Positions 23,959 through 32,677 of a stretch of 64,000 nt of DNA are shown one piece after another (the stretch's first letter is position 1; each line of letters starts with the position of its first letter). Source of the DNA: Desulfocicer vacuolatum DSM 3385 (GTDB taxonomy: Bacteria > Desulfobacterota > Desulfobacteria > Desulfobacterales > Desulfobacteraceae); assembly GCF_900176365.1 (NCBI RefSeq), contig NZ_FWXY01000024.1, positions 1-64,000 of the forward strand. The letters run 5' to 3'. The position numbers and the translations under genes were made by a program. The notes below the pieces were generated by a model that made no database searches, was not told the origin of the DNA, and worked only from the letters and a program-made list of their open reading frames with translations.

Positions 23959-25512
23959 ATGAAGAAAATTATGATGCTGACCCTGGGGCTTTTCATGGTA
24001 TTGTCCGTGGGATTTTCTGCAAGTGCCAAAACAATGACCGTGGGTCTGGATGCCGATCCGGTTTCCCTGGATATCCATGTGCAGCTGTCAGGCGGTATGC
24101 TTCAACTTTCCCACTGGTGCTTTGATCCCCTGGTCCGTTGGACCCAGGAGATGACTTTTGAGCCCCGTCTGGCCACAAAATGGGAGCGCATTAATGAGTA
24201 TCGCATGCGTTTTTATCTGCGCAAAGGCGTAAAGTTTCACAGCGGCAATACCTTTACTGCCAAGGATGTTAAATGGACCTTTGACCGCATGAGAAACAGT
24301 GTGGATTACAAAGGTCTCATTGAACCGTTTGTGGGTGTTGCCATTGTTGATGACTATACAGTGGATATTGTTACGGCAAAACCCTATGCGCTTCTTTTGA
24401 ATATGGCCACTTATTTCTTTGCCATGGACAGTGAATTCTACTCCGGCAATGATGAGAACGGCCAACCCAAGGATGCCATTGTAAAAATCGGCCCCTCCTT
24501 TGCCCTGAACAATGCTTCGGGTACCGGACCTTATGTGGTTACCTCCCGGGAACATGGCGTAAAAGTGGTGTTTGAGCGCTTTAAGGATTATTGGGATACA
24601 AAATCCCCGGGTAATGTGGATAAAATGATCCTCACCCCCATTAAAGAAGATGCCACCCGGGTGGCCGCCCTTTTGTCCGGTGATGTGGATTTCATCACTC
24701 CGGTGCCCCCCCAGGATTTTAAACGCATTGATTCCGATCCCAACGTAAAGCTGGTTACTTGTAACGGCGGTCGTATTATTACCCTGCAGCTCAATCAGAA
24801 AAGACGTCCTGAGTTTAAAGATGCAAGGGTACGCCTGGCCATGGCCTATGCCATTAACAATGCCGGTATTGTTAAAAAAATCATGAAAGGCACTGCCACT
24901 GTGGCAGCCCAGCAGGGACCTGAAGGATATGCCGGCTACAAACCTGAATTGACCCCCCGGTATGACCTTAAAAAAGCCAAGGCTCTCATGAAGGAAGCAG
25001 GACTTGAAAAAGGCTTTGAGTGCACCATGATATCCCCCAATAATCGCTATGTTAATGATGAAAAAATTGCAGAAGCCGCCACCCAGATGCTGGCAAAAAT
25101 TAACATTAAAGTAAATTTAAAGACCATGCCCAAGGCCCAGTATTGGGACGAGTTTGATGCCCAGGTTGCCGATATTCAGTTGATTGGATGGCATTCTGAT
25201 ACAGAGGATTCCGGTAATTTCAGCGAATTTTTGATGATGTGCCCGGATAAAGCCACGGGGTACGGCCAGTATAACAGCGGCAACTACTGCAATAAAAGAG
25301 TGGATGAGCTGACCCTGGCAGCCCAGGCCGAAGTGGACCTGGCAAAACGGGCTGACATGCTCAAAGAGATTGAACAGATCCTTTATGATGAAGCTGCCTT
25401 TATTCCTTTTCATTGGCAGAATCACTCCTATGCCGGTAAAAAAGAGCTTGGCATTGCACCGGTTATCAACTCCATGAATTTTCCTTACTTTGGTGATATT
25501 GTCGTAGAATAA
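23959..25512 (+). CDS. Periplasmic peptide/nickel-type substrate-binding protein (DppA-like)
   Basis: A 517-residue family 5 solute-binding protein. It starts at the ATG at 23959 because AAGGAGG lies 8 bases upstream and a Sec signal peptide follows directly (MKKIMMLTLGLFMVLSVGFS, cleaved near SASAK). The reading frame is open further upstream into repeat C4, but that is not coding. Typical motifs: DPVSLDIH, RMRFYLRKGVKFHSGNTFTA and DVKWTFDRM. It delivers peptides or a similar ligand to the permease pair at 25657 and 28200. It heads the dpp-type operon. Confidence 0.92.
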   Translation: MKKIMMLTLGLFMVLSVGFSASAKTMTVGLDADPVSLDIHVQLSGGMLQLSHWCFDPLVRWTQEMTFEPRLATKWERINEYRMRFYLRKGVKFHSGNTFTAKDVKWTFDRMRNSVDYKGLIEPFVGVAIVDDYTVDIVTAKPYALLLNMATYFFAMDSEFYSGNDENGQPKDAIVKIGPSFALNNASGTGPYVVTSREHGVKVVFERFKDYWDTKSPGNVDKMILTPIKEDATRVAALLSGDVDFITPVPPQDFKRIDSDPNVKLVTCNGGRIITLQLNQKRRPEFKDARVRLAMAYAINNAGIVKKIMKGTATVAAQQGPEGYAGYKPELTPRYDLKKAKALMKEAGLEKGFECTMISPNNRYVNDEKIAEAATQMLAKINIKVNLKTMPKAQYWDEFDAQVADIQLIGWHSDTEDSGNFSEFLMMCPDKATGYGQYNSGNYCNKRVDELTLAAQAEVDLAKRADMLKEIEQILYDEAAFIPFHWQNHSYAGKKELGIAPVINSMNFPYFGDIVVE

Positions 25513-25656
25513 TTGTCATGGGCAGGCCTGGTTTTTTTCAGTCGGGTCTGCCTGGAACAAAGCAGAACTTTCACCTGAATCCATGACCGCTCCATGGGGG
25601 AATCCAATGCTGTGACTCTCCTGTGGTGTGGTCTCCAAACATGAAGAAGAGTCTCT

Positions 25657-26640
25657 ATGTTTGCATTTATTATCAGAAGAATTACCCAGGCCATTTTTGT
25701 CATGCTTGTGATCAGCATGGTGGGATTTGCCATTAAAAATAAAATTGGAGATCCGGTGCGGGATCTTGTGGGCGAGCGGGTAACACCGGAAGAGCGGGCC
25801 CAGATCCGGGATCAATTGGGACTCAATGACCCATTTGCTGCGCAATATTTACGGTTTCTTAAAAATGTGACCAAAGGAGACCTGGGCCAATCCTTTTTTT
25901 ATAAAAAACCGGCCCTTGATGTGATTGTGGGCAAGGCACCGGCCACCCTGGAACTGGTGTTTGGCGCAGCCCTGATTATCATATTGGTTTCCATGCCCCT
26001 GGGGGTATACACGGCTTTAAAGCCCCAGAGCGCTTTTTCCCGTTTTGTCATGGGGTTCAGTACCCTGGGGGTTTCCATGCCGGTGTTTCTCACTGCCATC
26101 ATGCTTATCTATGTATTTGGAGTGAATCTGCACTGGCTTCCTTCCTATGGCAGGGGAGAAACCGTGGATCTGTTTGGTAACGGCTGGTGGCAGACCGGTT
26201 TTTTAACCCTGGACGGTCTGGAGCATTTGATTTTGCCCTGTATCTCCCTGGCGTCCATTATGCTGCCTTTGTTCATCCGGCTCATTCGTTCGGAAATGAT
26301 GGAGGTGTTGGAAACTGAATATATCAAATATGCCTGGGCCAAGGGGTTGAGTCCCATGCGTATCTGGCTGGTCCATGCCTTTAAAAATACCCTGCTTCCT
26401 GTTGTCACGGTGTTTGGGGTACAGATCGGTATCATGTTTGCCTTTACCATTCTGACGGAAACCGTTTTTCAATGGCAGGGCATGGGATATATGTTCCTGG
26501 AAGCAGTGGAACGATCGGATATTTCCCTTCTCATTGCCTATCTCATTGTGGTGGGATCGGTGTTTGTGCTGGTAAATACCCTGGTGGACATTCTGTATGG
26601 TTTTATTAATCCCACAGTGAGAATAGCAGGCAGAAAGTAA
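25657..26640 (+). CDS. Peptide-type ABC transporter permease (DppB-like)
   Basis: A 327-residue inner-membrane permease with the expected N-terminal anchor (FIIRRITQAIFVMLVISMVG) and five more helices. The ATPase-docking loop reads EYIKYAWAKGLSPMRIWLVHAFKN, and the C terminus LVDILYGFINPTVRI is typical of DppB. The 144-base gap from the binding protein gene includes a purine-rich ribosome binding site (AAGAAGAG). Immediately after its stop comes the left end of the IscB element, which separates it from the partner permease. Confidence 0.93.
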   Translation: MFAFIIRRITQAIFVMLVISMVGFAIKNKIGDPVRDLVGERVTPEERAQIRDQLGLNDPFAAQYLRFLKNVTKGDLGQSFFYKKPALDVIVGKAPATLELVFGAALIIILVSMPLGVYTALKPQSAFSRFVMGFSTLGVSMPVFLTAIMLIYVFGVNLHWLPSYGRGETVDLFGNGWWQTGFLTLDGLEHLILPCISLASIMLPLFIRLIRSEMMEVLETEYIKYAWAKGLSPMRIWLVHAFKNTLLPVVTVFGVQIGIMFAFTILTETVFQWQGMGYMFLEAVERSDISLLIAYLIVVGSVFVLVNTLVDILYGFINPTVRIAGRK

Positions 26641-26959
26641 ACTACCCCTACCCTAAAGGGATAGCGGCTTTTTAAAAAGCCGTAATGTTTTAGAGTGGTA
26701 GCTTTTAAGAAATCTTCGGATTTTGAGAAAGTTTGAGTTTACCAGACTCAGGTAGAAGAAATTCTACCTACGATAGATAGGTTATGACACAAATGATTGC
26801 CGCCCCAGATCAGCATCGAATGTCGCTTGTATTTAAAAAAGGTTGAGGGAAGACCCAGTGATATAAGCTTTGAAGCCTATTTATCTTTGTCGAGGGGAAG
26901 TCGGATTTTCCAATTGGTAATAGATTGGAAATACGCATAACCTGAAGAGGAAAAACTTT
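26641..26959 (+). ncRNA. Putative omega RNA of the IscB element
   Basis: About 320 non-coding bases between the left end of the element and the iscB frame, the position where IscB guide RNAs are encoded. Hairpins seen: CGGCTTTTTAAAAAGCCG (26665-26682), GAGTTTACCAGACTC, AGGTAGAA-GAAA-TTCTACCT (26750-26769) and CCAAT...ATTGG (26911-26929). In known systems the guide is copied from DNA just outside the left end, here the last codons of the DppB-like gene. The RNA limits are approximate and the assignment is by analogy. Confidence 0.6.
26645..26662 (+). mobile_element. Left end of the IscB element
   Basis: CCCCTACCCTAAAGGG here is repeated exactly at 28172-28187 at the right end. It begins 4 bases after the upstream permease stop. 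This is consistent with an IS200/IS605-type element lacking its own TnpA. Confidence 0.6.
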
Positions 26960-28183
26960 ATATTAGTTTTTGTACTTAATCAAAAAAAAGAGCCACTAAT
27001 GCCCTGCAAGCCTTCAAAAGCTAAAAGATTATTAAAAGAAGGCAAGGCCAAGGTAATAAACCGAATGCCATTTACAATCAAATTAATATTTGGTTCAAGT
27101 GGATATAAACAGCCGGTGATTGTAGGTATGGATACTGGCTCTAAAGTTATTGGATGTGCTGCTATTGCTAACAATCAAGTTGTTTATCAATCTGAAATCC
27201 AGATCAGGCAAGATGTTTCAAAAAAAATGCAAGTTCGGAAGAATTACAGGAGAACGAGAAGGGGAAGAAAAACAAGATACAGACCTGCTCGTTGGGCTAA
27301 TCGGGCTTCCATGAAGAAAAAGGGGCGGTTGGCTCCAAGCATTAAATCAAAAGTAGAATCTCATTTAAGAGAAAAAGTTTTTGTAGAGTCTCTCCTGCCA
27401 GTTACTGAATGGATTGTAGAAACCGCCAGTTTCGATATTCACAAAATCAACAATCCAAACGTGAATGGGAAAAGTTATCAAGATGGAAATCAAAAAGGCT
27501 TCTACAATATTAAGGCTTATATCCTGAGTAGGGATAATTATAAATGTCAGTCAAGGCAGAAAGTCGAGCATTCTAAGAAACTCAATGTTCATCATATTGT
27601 TTTTAGATCAAAAGGAGGAACAAATACGCCTGATAATTTAATTACTTTGTGTGAAAATTGTCATAAAAATCTTCATGCTGGAAAATTTAAATTAAAGACC
27701 GGAAAATCCAGAACAAAACATGCAGCTGAACTTGGAATAGTTAAATCTCAATTAAAAAATTATTGGGATTTTAAGGAAACTTTTGGATATGAGACTAAAT
27801 ATTTTAGAGAGCAAATTCTTAAATTAGACAAAACTCATTATCTTGATGCTGTGGCGATCTGTGGACAAGCGGATGTTAAATTATTGGATAAAATATTTCA
27901 TAAAAAACATATACCTTCAGGTGATTATCAGCTAACAAAAGGTAAGAGATCCGAAAAAAAAATTCCAACCGGAAAATTATTTGGATTAAGGAAATTTGAT
28001 TTGATTAGAACAAGTAAGGCAGTTGGGTTCATTAAAGGTAAAAGAAGTTCAGGTTATTTTGCCTTAATGGATATTTTTAATAACACGCTAACTGCTTCAG
28101 TTAATGTCAAAAAGGATTGTCAAAGACTGACAGCAAGAACTACAACTATTATACAGGAGATGGCAATTCCTCCCCTACCCTAA
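26960..28183 (+). CDS. iscB: IscB RNA-guided nuclease (Cas9 ancestor), start codon non-standard
   Basis: About 407 residues if begun at ATA 26960, 394 from the first ATG at 26999. The PLMP domain (VFVLNQKKEPLMPCKPSKAK) continues upstream of that ATG in a frame with no ATG, GTG or TTG back to a stop at 26921. ATA at 26960, 9 bases after AAGAGG, is where a start is expected. Domains: RuvC-I VGMDTGSK (Asp58), arginine-rich bridge helix RRTRRGRKTRYRPAR, RuvC-II VETASFD (Glu154), HNH NVHHIVFRSKGG (His212), RuvC-III HYLDAVAI (Asp296), and a C-terminal target-adjacent-motif domain (PTGKLFGLRKFDL). The usual CxxC before HNH is CQSR, so one zinc ligand is lost. The stop lies inside the right-end hairpin. 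Confidence 0.88.
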   Translation: MLVFVLNQKKEPLMPCKPSKAKRLLKEGKAKVINRMPFTIKLIFGSSGYKQPVIVGMDTGSKVIGCAAIANNQVVYQSEIQIRQDVSKKMQVRKNYRRTRRGRKTRYRPARWANRASMKKKGRLAPSIKSKVESHLREKVFVESLLPVTEWIVETASFDIHKINNPNVNGKSYQDGNQKGFYNIKAYILSRDNYKCQSRQKVEHSKKLNVHHIVFRSKGGTNTPDNLITLCENCHKNLHAGKFKLKTGKSRTKHAAELGIVKSQLKNYWDFKETFGYETKYFREQILKLDKTHYLDAVAICGQADVKLLDKIFHKKHIPSGDYQLTKGKRSEKKIPTGKLFGLRKFDLIRTSKAVGFIKGKRSSGYFALMDIFNNTLTASVNVKKDCQRLTARTTTIIQEMAIPPLP

Positions 28184-28194
28184 AGGGGTAGGGG
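28172..28194 (+). mobile_element. Right-end hairpin of the IscB element
   Basis: CCCCTACCC-TAAA-GGGGTAGGGG forms a strong stem-loop that contains the iscB stop codon. The left end carries the same 16 bases but only half of the palindrome. It abuts the next permease gene. Confidence 0.65.
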
Positions 28195-28199
28195 TTTCC

Positions 28200-29135
28200 T
28201 TGCCACAAAAACATATGAAAGCATCTCTTAAGCGATTTAAAGAATCTTATTTTTTTTACAGTTTCAAGCGGGATAAGGTGGCTATGGTCAGCTTTATCAT
28301 CCTGGTGCTCTTTCTTTTGTTGAGCATCGGTGCCCCCATTATCTCCCCTTATAATCCCTATGATTCAGCCAACATTGATATCATGAATTCCGAAATTCCT
28401 CCGGCCTGGTATGAAGAGGGATCAACACAGTTTCTTCTGGGCACAGACAATATGGGTCGAGATCTGTTGTCCACCATGTTTTACGGATTGCGTATTTCGG
28501 TGATGATTGGTCTTGGAGCGGTGTTTCTCCAAGCCATGATCGGTATCATGGTGGGACTCACCGCAGGGTATGTGGGGGGAAAGGTGGATGCCGTACTCAT
28601 GCGCATGGCAGATATTCAGTTTTCCTTTCCCTATCTCATGGTGGCCATTTTCATCAGTGCAGTATTTCAGATTCTATTTGGCATTGGCAGTTATGAAAAA
28701 CTTGCCGTGCCCCTTCTTGTTGTCATCATCGGGCTTTCTGAATGGCCGGTGTATGCAAGGACCATCAGGGCTTCGGTCATGGGGGAGAAAAATAAGGAAT
28801 ATGTGGAGGCAGCAAGGGTGATCGGTCTTTCCCGGCCGGTGATCATGGTGCGCCATGTGCTTCCCAATACCCTGACATCGGTGATGGTGATTTCCACCAT
28901 ACAGGTGGCCAATGCTGTCATGAGTGAGGCGGCCTTGTCCTTTCTGGGGTTGGGTATGCCGGTTACCATGCCTTCGTTGGGGTCTTTGATTAAATCGGGA
29001 TTTGAATATATTTTTTCCGGCATCTGGTGGATCACCATATTCCCCGGTATTTTTCTTATTTTATTTGTGCTGGTGATCAATCTTCTGGGGGACTGGATGA
29101 GGGATGTCCTTAACCCGAAATTGTATAAAGGATAG
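28200..29135 (+). CDS. Peptide-type ABC transporter permease (DppC-like)
   Basis: A 311-residue permease (306 if begun at ATG 28215). It has the DppC hallmarks: N-terminal FYSFKRDKVAMVSFIILVLF, the segment LGTDNMGRDLLSTMFYGLRI, the docking loop EYVEAARVIGLSRPVIMVRHVLPN, and C-terminal LVINLLGDWMRDVLNPK. The start is ambiguous because the IscB element ends 6 bases upstream and has replaced the native leader. TTG at 28200 has AGGGG from the element hairpin 5 bases before it, while ATG 28215 has no obvious ribosome binding site. It pairs with the permease at 25657. Confidence 0.92.
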   Translation: MPQKHMKASLKRFKESYFFYSFKRDKVAMVSFIILVLFLLLSIGAPIISPYNPYDSANIDIMNSEIPPAWYEEGSTQFLLGTDNMGRDLLSTMFYGLRISVMIGLGAVFLQAMIGIMVGLTAGYVGGKVDAVLMRMADIQFSFPYLMVAIFISAVFQILFGIGSYEKLAVPLLVVIIGLSEWPVYARTIRASVMGEKNKEYVEAARVIGLSRPVIMVRHVLPNTLTSVMVISTIQVANAVMSEAALSFLGLGMPVTMPSLGSLIKSGFEYIFSGIWWITIFPGIFLILFVLVINLLGDWMRDVLNPKLYKG

Positions 29136-29141
29136 TGTCTT

Positions 29142-30107
29142 ATGTCTCATCTTTTGGAAGTAGAGGATCTGGAAGTTAAATTTGCTCTGAGGGGCGGGGA
29201 TCTCACCGCCATTAACGGGGCCAGCTTCACCCTGGACCCCGGGGAAAAAATGGGCATTGTGGGGGAAAGCGGGGCCGGTAAATCTGTCACCGGGTTTGCC
29301 ATTATTAATCTTATCTCCAAGCCCGGATTTATTTCCGGGGGCAGAATATTGTTCAACGGAGAGGAGATCAGTTCCTTTTCCGATGAAAAAATGCGAAAGA
29401 TCCGGGGAAACCGCATCAGCATGATTTTCCAGGACCCCATGATGACCCTTAATCCTGTCTTTACCATTGGTACCCAGATGGTGGAAACCCTTAAGGCCCA
29501 TAGAAACATTTCCCGTCATGATGCGGAAAAAATTGTCCTTGAAAAGTTGAAGAAAGTTTATATTCCTTCGCCGGAAAAACGTCTTTCCCAGTACCCCCAC
29601 GAGTTTTCCGGGGGCATGCGTCAGCGAATTATCATTGCCATGTCATTGCTCACTGATCCCGCGCTTATTATTGCCGATGAACCCACCACGGCCCTTGATG
29701 TCACCATCCAGGCGGAGATCATGGATTTACTCCAGGAACTTTGTGACACAGATGAAATGGGGCTGATTCTCATTACCCATGATCTTGGGGTGGTATCCCA
29801 GGTGACGGAAAAAATGGCAGTGATGTATGCCGGTAAAATCATAGAAGCCGGTGCCACGGATCAGGTGGTGACAAATCCGGCCCATCCCTATACCAAGGGC
29901 CTTATTAAATCGTTGCCCGGTATGATAAAGCCCGGGGAGGATCTTTACCAGATTCCCGGCATGATGCCCAATTTGACAGATATTCCACCGGGGTGCGCCT
30001 TTAATCCCCGGTGTCCCGTTAAAGAGCCGGTGTGCCTGGAAAAAGAACCCAAACTGCTGTCCACAAAACAGGGGATTATGGCCGCATGTCATATGGTTGG
30101 ACAATGA
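29142..30107 (+). CDS. Peptide-type ABC transporter ATPase (DppD-like)
   Basis: A 321-residue ATPase. Walker A GESGAGKS, signature FSGGMRQRIIIAMSL, Walker B LIIADEPTTALDV and switch LITHDLGVV are intact. The C-terminal oligopeptide domain includes GCAFNPRCPVKEPVCLEKEP; some DppD-type proteins carry an Fe-S cluster on this cysteine motif. It follows the DppC-like permease by 6 bases and precedes the second ATPase by 30. It drives import with its partner at 30138. Confidence 0.93.
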   Translation: MSHLLEVEDLEVKFALRGGDLTAINGASFTLDPGEKMGIVGESGAGKSVTGFAIINLISKPGFISGGRILFNGEEISSFSDEKMRKIRGNRISMIFQDPMMTLNPVFTIGTQMVETLKAHRNISRHDAEKIVLEKLKKVYIPSPEKRLSQYPHEFSGGMRQRIIIAMSLLTDPALIIADEPTTALDVTIQAEIMDLLQELCDTDEMGLILITHDLGVVSQVTEKMAVMYAGKIIEAGATDQVVTNPAHPYTKGLIKSLPGMIKPGEDLYQIPGMMPNLTDIPPGCAFNPRCPVKEPVCLEKEPKLLSTKQGIMAACHMVGQ

Positions 30108-30137
30108 TCACGCGCCATTGATTTTAGCAAGGATATT

Positions 30138-31160
30138 ATGGATACTAATACTTCAATTCTCAGTATAAAAAATATTGTTAAACATTTTGATATTTCCGGA
30201 GGGGTGCTGGATCAGCTCAGCTTTCAAAACGGAAAAATTGTCAGAAAAAAAACCACTGTAAAAGCGGTGAATGACGTCAGTCTTGAAATTAAAAAAGGTG
30301 AAACCCTGAGCGTGGTGGGGGAAAGCGGTTGCGGTAAATCCACCCTGGCCCGGGTGGTCATGGGCCTTTACCCTCCCAATTCCGGAGAGGTGCTTTACAA
30401 GGGGGAACGCATTGACCATCTGACCCATGAAAAAATGCTGCCCTTTCGCAAAAAATTGCAAATGATTTTCCAGGACCCCTACGCCTCACTAAATCCCCGG
30501 AAAACGGTGTGGCAGACCCTGGCAGAACCCCTGCGGTTTCATAATCCGGGTATTAATGCCACAGCGGTTGAGGATAAAATTGCCTCGGTGATGGAAGATG
30601 TGGGGGTGAATCCTGCCTGGAAGGGTCGGTATCCCCATGAGTTTTCCGGGGGACAGCGCCAGCGCATCAGTATTGCAAGGGCATTGATCCTTGATCCTGA
30701 TTTTATTGTGGCCGATGAGCCGGTGTCTGCATTGGATGTCTCCATCCAGGCCCAGATCTTAAATCTTCTCATGGAAGCGGGAAGGGATCGGGGGCTGACC
30801 TATCTTTTTATCACCCATGATCTTTCTGTGGTGCAGCACATCAGCAGTCGTGTGGCTGTGATGTACCTTGGCACCCTGTGTGAGGTGGCAAAGGCTGATG
30901 CCTTGTTTGCCACGGCCCGGCACCCCTATACCCGGGCATTGATCAGTGCCATTCCCCGGGTGGGGGAAAAAAAGGCCAAGCATATTAAATTAAAGGGAGA
31001 GGTGCCCACCCCGGTGAATCTTCCCACGGGTTGCGTGTTCCATGGCCGTTGTGTTTATGCCCGGGAACGTTGTGTTCAAGAGGTTCCAAAACTTTTGTCC
31101 CTTGGGGACGGTACCTTTGTGGCCTGCCATGGGGTTGAAGAAAATTGGGAGATGGTGTGA
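30138..31160 (+). CDS. Peptide-type ABC transporter ATPase (DppF-like)
   Basis: A 340-residue ATPase with Walker A GESGCGKS, signature FSGGQRQRISIARAL, Walker B FIVADEPVSALDV and switch FITHDLSVV. The C-terminal cysteine stretch GCVFHGRCVYARERC matches the oligopeptide-transporter C-terminal domain. It completes a five-component dipeptide/oligopeptide importer with the genes at 23959, 25657, 28200 and 29142. Its TGA overlaps the ATG of the next small gene (ATGA). Confidence 0.93.
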   Translation: MDTNTSILSIKNIVKHFDISGGVLDQLSFQNGKIVRKKTTVKAVNDVSLEIKKGETLSVVGESGCGKSTLARVVMGLYPPNSGEVLYKGERIDHLTHEKMLPFRKKLQMIFQDPYASLNPRKTVWQTLAEPLRFHNPGINATAVEDKIASVMEDVGVNPAWKGRYPHEFSGGQRQRISIARALILDPDFIVADEPVSALDVSIQAQILNLLMEAGRDRGLTYLFITHDLSVVQHISSRVAVMYLGTLCEVAKADALFATARHPYTRALISAIPRVGEKKAKHIKLKGEVPTPVNLPTGCVFHGRCVYARERCVQEVPKLLSLGDGTFVACHGVEENWEMV

Positions 31161-31627
31161 TGGATAACAATGATGTACTGCGCAGGTTTCGTTATGCCCT
31201 GGATATTAAAGATGCCACCATGGTGAAAATTTTTTCCATGGGAAAGTGTAATGTGGATCTTGCCGGCGTAAAGGCCCTGCTTAAAAAAGACGATGAACCG
31301 GGATTCAGGGTTTGCGGTGATGATGCCATGGGTCTGTTTCTGGATGGGCTGATTACCTATAACCGTGGGGCAAGAGAGGATGGGGCACAGACATCGTTTA
31401 AATCATCCCAGCCATTGAATAACAATATTATATTGAAAAAAATGAAGATTGCCCTGGAATTGAGGCAGGAAGATCTCATGGAAATATTTCAACTGGCCGG
31501 TGTCTCTGTTTCTAAGGGCGAATTAACAGCACTGTTCCGCAAAGAGGGGCACAAGAATTTCCGGCCCTGCCAGGATCAGTTTTTGCGCAATTTTTTAAAG
31601 GGGCTTGGGATTCGTCATCGGCGGTGA
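31160..31627 (+). CDS. YehS-like DUF1456 protein
   Basis: A 155-residue protein of two related 70-residue halves: NNDVLRRFRYALDIKDATMV... and NNNIILKKMKIALELRQEDLM.... This is the DUF1456 arrangement of E. coli YehS. Each half has a short motif (FRVCGDDAMGLFLDGLI; FRPCQDQFLRNFLKGLG). Function is not established; it looks like a small regulatory or binding protein. The ATG overlaps the stop of the ATPase gene, so it is translated with the transporter operon, though this may be incidental. Confidence 0.88.
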   Translation: MDNNDVLRRFRYALDIKDATMVKIFSMGKCNVDLAGVKALLKKDDEPGFRVCGDDAMGLFLDGLITYNRGAREDGAQTSFKSSQPLNNNIILKKMKIALELRQEDLMEIFQLAGVSVSKGELTALFRKEGHKNFRPCQDQFLRNFLKGLGIRHRR

Positions 31628-31648
31628 AGTGTCGTATACAAACCAAAA

Positions 31649-32674
31649 TTATGAAATTATAATTGTTTCCCGGCCCAGCCGGGAATCTGTTTTTACGGTG
31701 AAATTACTCCGGGGATATTTTGATTGCAATATTTTCATATTATGATTTTTATCCCCCCGGAGCCGGGAGTGGGATGCCGGATGTACGGTCAAGATGAGCT
31801 GTTCCGGCACGGTCATGGGGTATTTTTTCTCAATTTCATCCAATGTTCTGTCAAGAAATAATTCCGAAAAAACCAGATGTCCAAAGGCCGGATGCCAGGG
31901 TCCTGCCACCATGGATTGGGGGTCCTGGAGAAGATCCGAGGCCTGGAGACCCATGCGTATCACCGGGATTTTGTGTTGGTTGAATATTTTGTACAGCTCT
32001 TTCACCAGGGTGACGCTTTCAGATAATTCCATGGGGATATACCGGCCCTGGCGATACCACCGGGTCATCACACTTCCCTCAAGTACAATTAAAGGGTATA
32101 TGCGCATGAAATCCGGTTTTAAACGGCAGATGGCCTCAGCCGTTTCAAGGGCCGTGCGAAAGGTATCACCGGGGAGCCCCACCATCATCTGCATGCCGGT
32201 GTGAATACCATATGCCTTGAGAATACCGGCAGCATTCTTGGTATCTTCCCGGGTGTGACCCCGGCGGGCCTGTGCTAAAACCCGGTTGTCCATGGATTGA
32301 ACCCCCAGCTCCACAGTGGTTAAATCATAGTTTTTAATGGCCCCAAGAATTGATTCAGAGATGGTATCCGGCCGGGTGGAGCATCTAACATCGTCAATTT
32401 TTCCTTCATTTACCAATTGCTTTGCACATTCCAGAAGATCCACAATTTTTTCTTGGGGAAGCCCCAGAAAATTGCCGCCAAAGAAAGCCAGTTGCACCTG
32501 ACGTCGTTTCCCCTTAAATTCCAGGAAACGATTCACCTCTTTTTCAATGAAGTCGGCATCGGGCAGGGGATGGCTTTGGCTGGTGATGATGGATTGATTG
32601 CAAAAGGCACATTGGTGTGGGCAACCGGAATGGGGGATGAAAATGGGGATGACCAGGGGTTTTTCAGAGCGCAT
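31649..32674 (-). CDS. Radical SAM protein, Elp3/YhcC-like
   Basis: A 341-residue radical SAM enzyme. The cluster motif is CPHQCAFC near residue 18. The following segments FFGGNFLGLP, RPDTISESIL, VELGVQSMDNRVLAQARRGHT and GMQMMVGLPGDT match the Elp3/HemN-type radical SAM core, with a C-terminal extension typical of radical_SAM_C proteins. Candidates are a tRNA or protein modification enzyme; the substrate is unknown. It starts 3 bases after the PHP-RNase III gene, so it is the third gene of an operon dksA, PHP-rnc, radical SAM. Confidence 0.85.
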   Translation of the reverse strand: MRSEKPLVIPIFIPHSGCPHQCAFCNQSIITSQSHPLPDADFIEKEVNRFLEFKGKRRQVQLAFFGGNFLGLPQEKIVDLLECAKQLVNEGKIDDVRCSTRPDTISESILGAIKNYDLTTVELGVQSMDNRVLAQARRGHTREDTKNAAGILKAYGIHTGMQMMVGLPGDTFRTALETAEAICRLKPDFMRIYPLIVLEGSVMTRWYRQGRYIPMELSESVTLVKELYKIFNQHKIPVIRMGLQASDLLQDPQSMVAGPWHPAFGHLVFSELFLDRTLDEIEKKYPMTVPEQLILTVHPASHSRLRGDKNHNMKILQSKYPRSNFTVKTDSRLGRETIIIS

Positions 32675-32677
32675 GGA

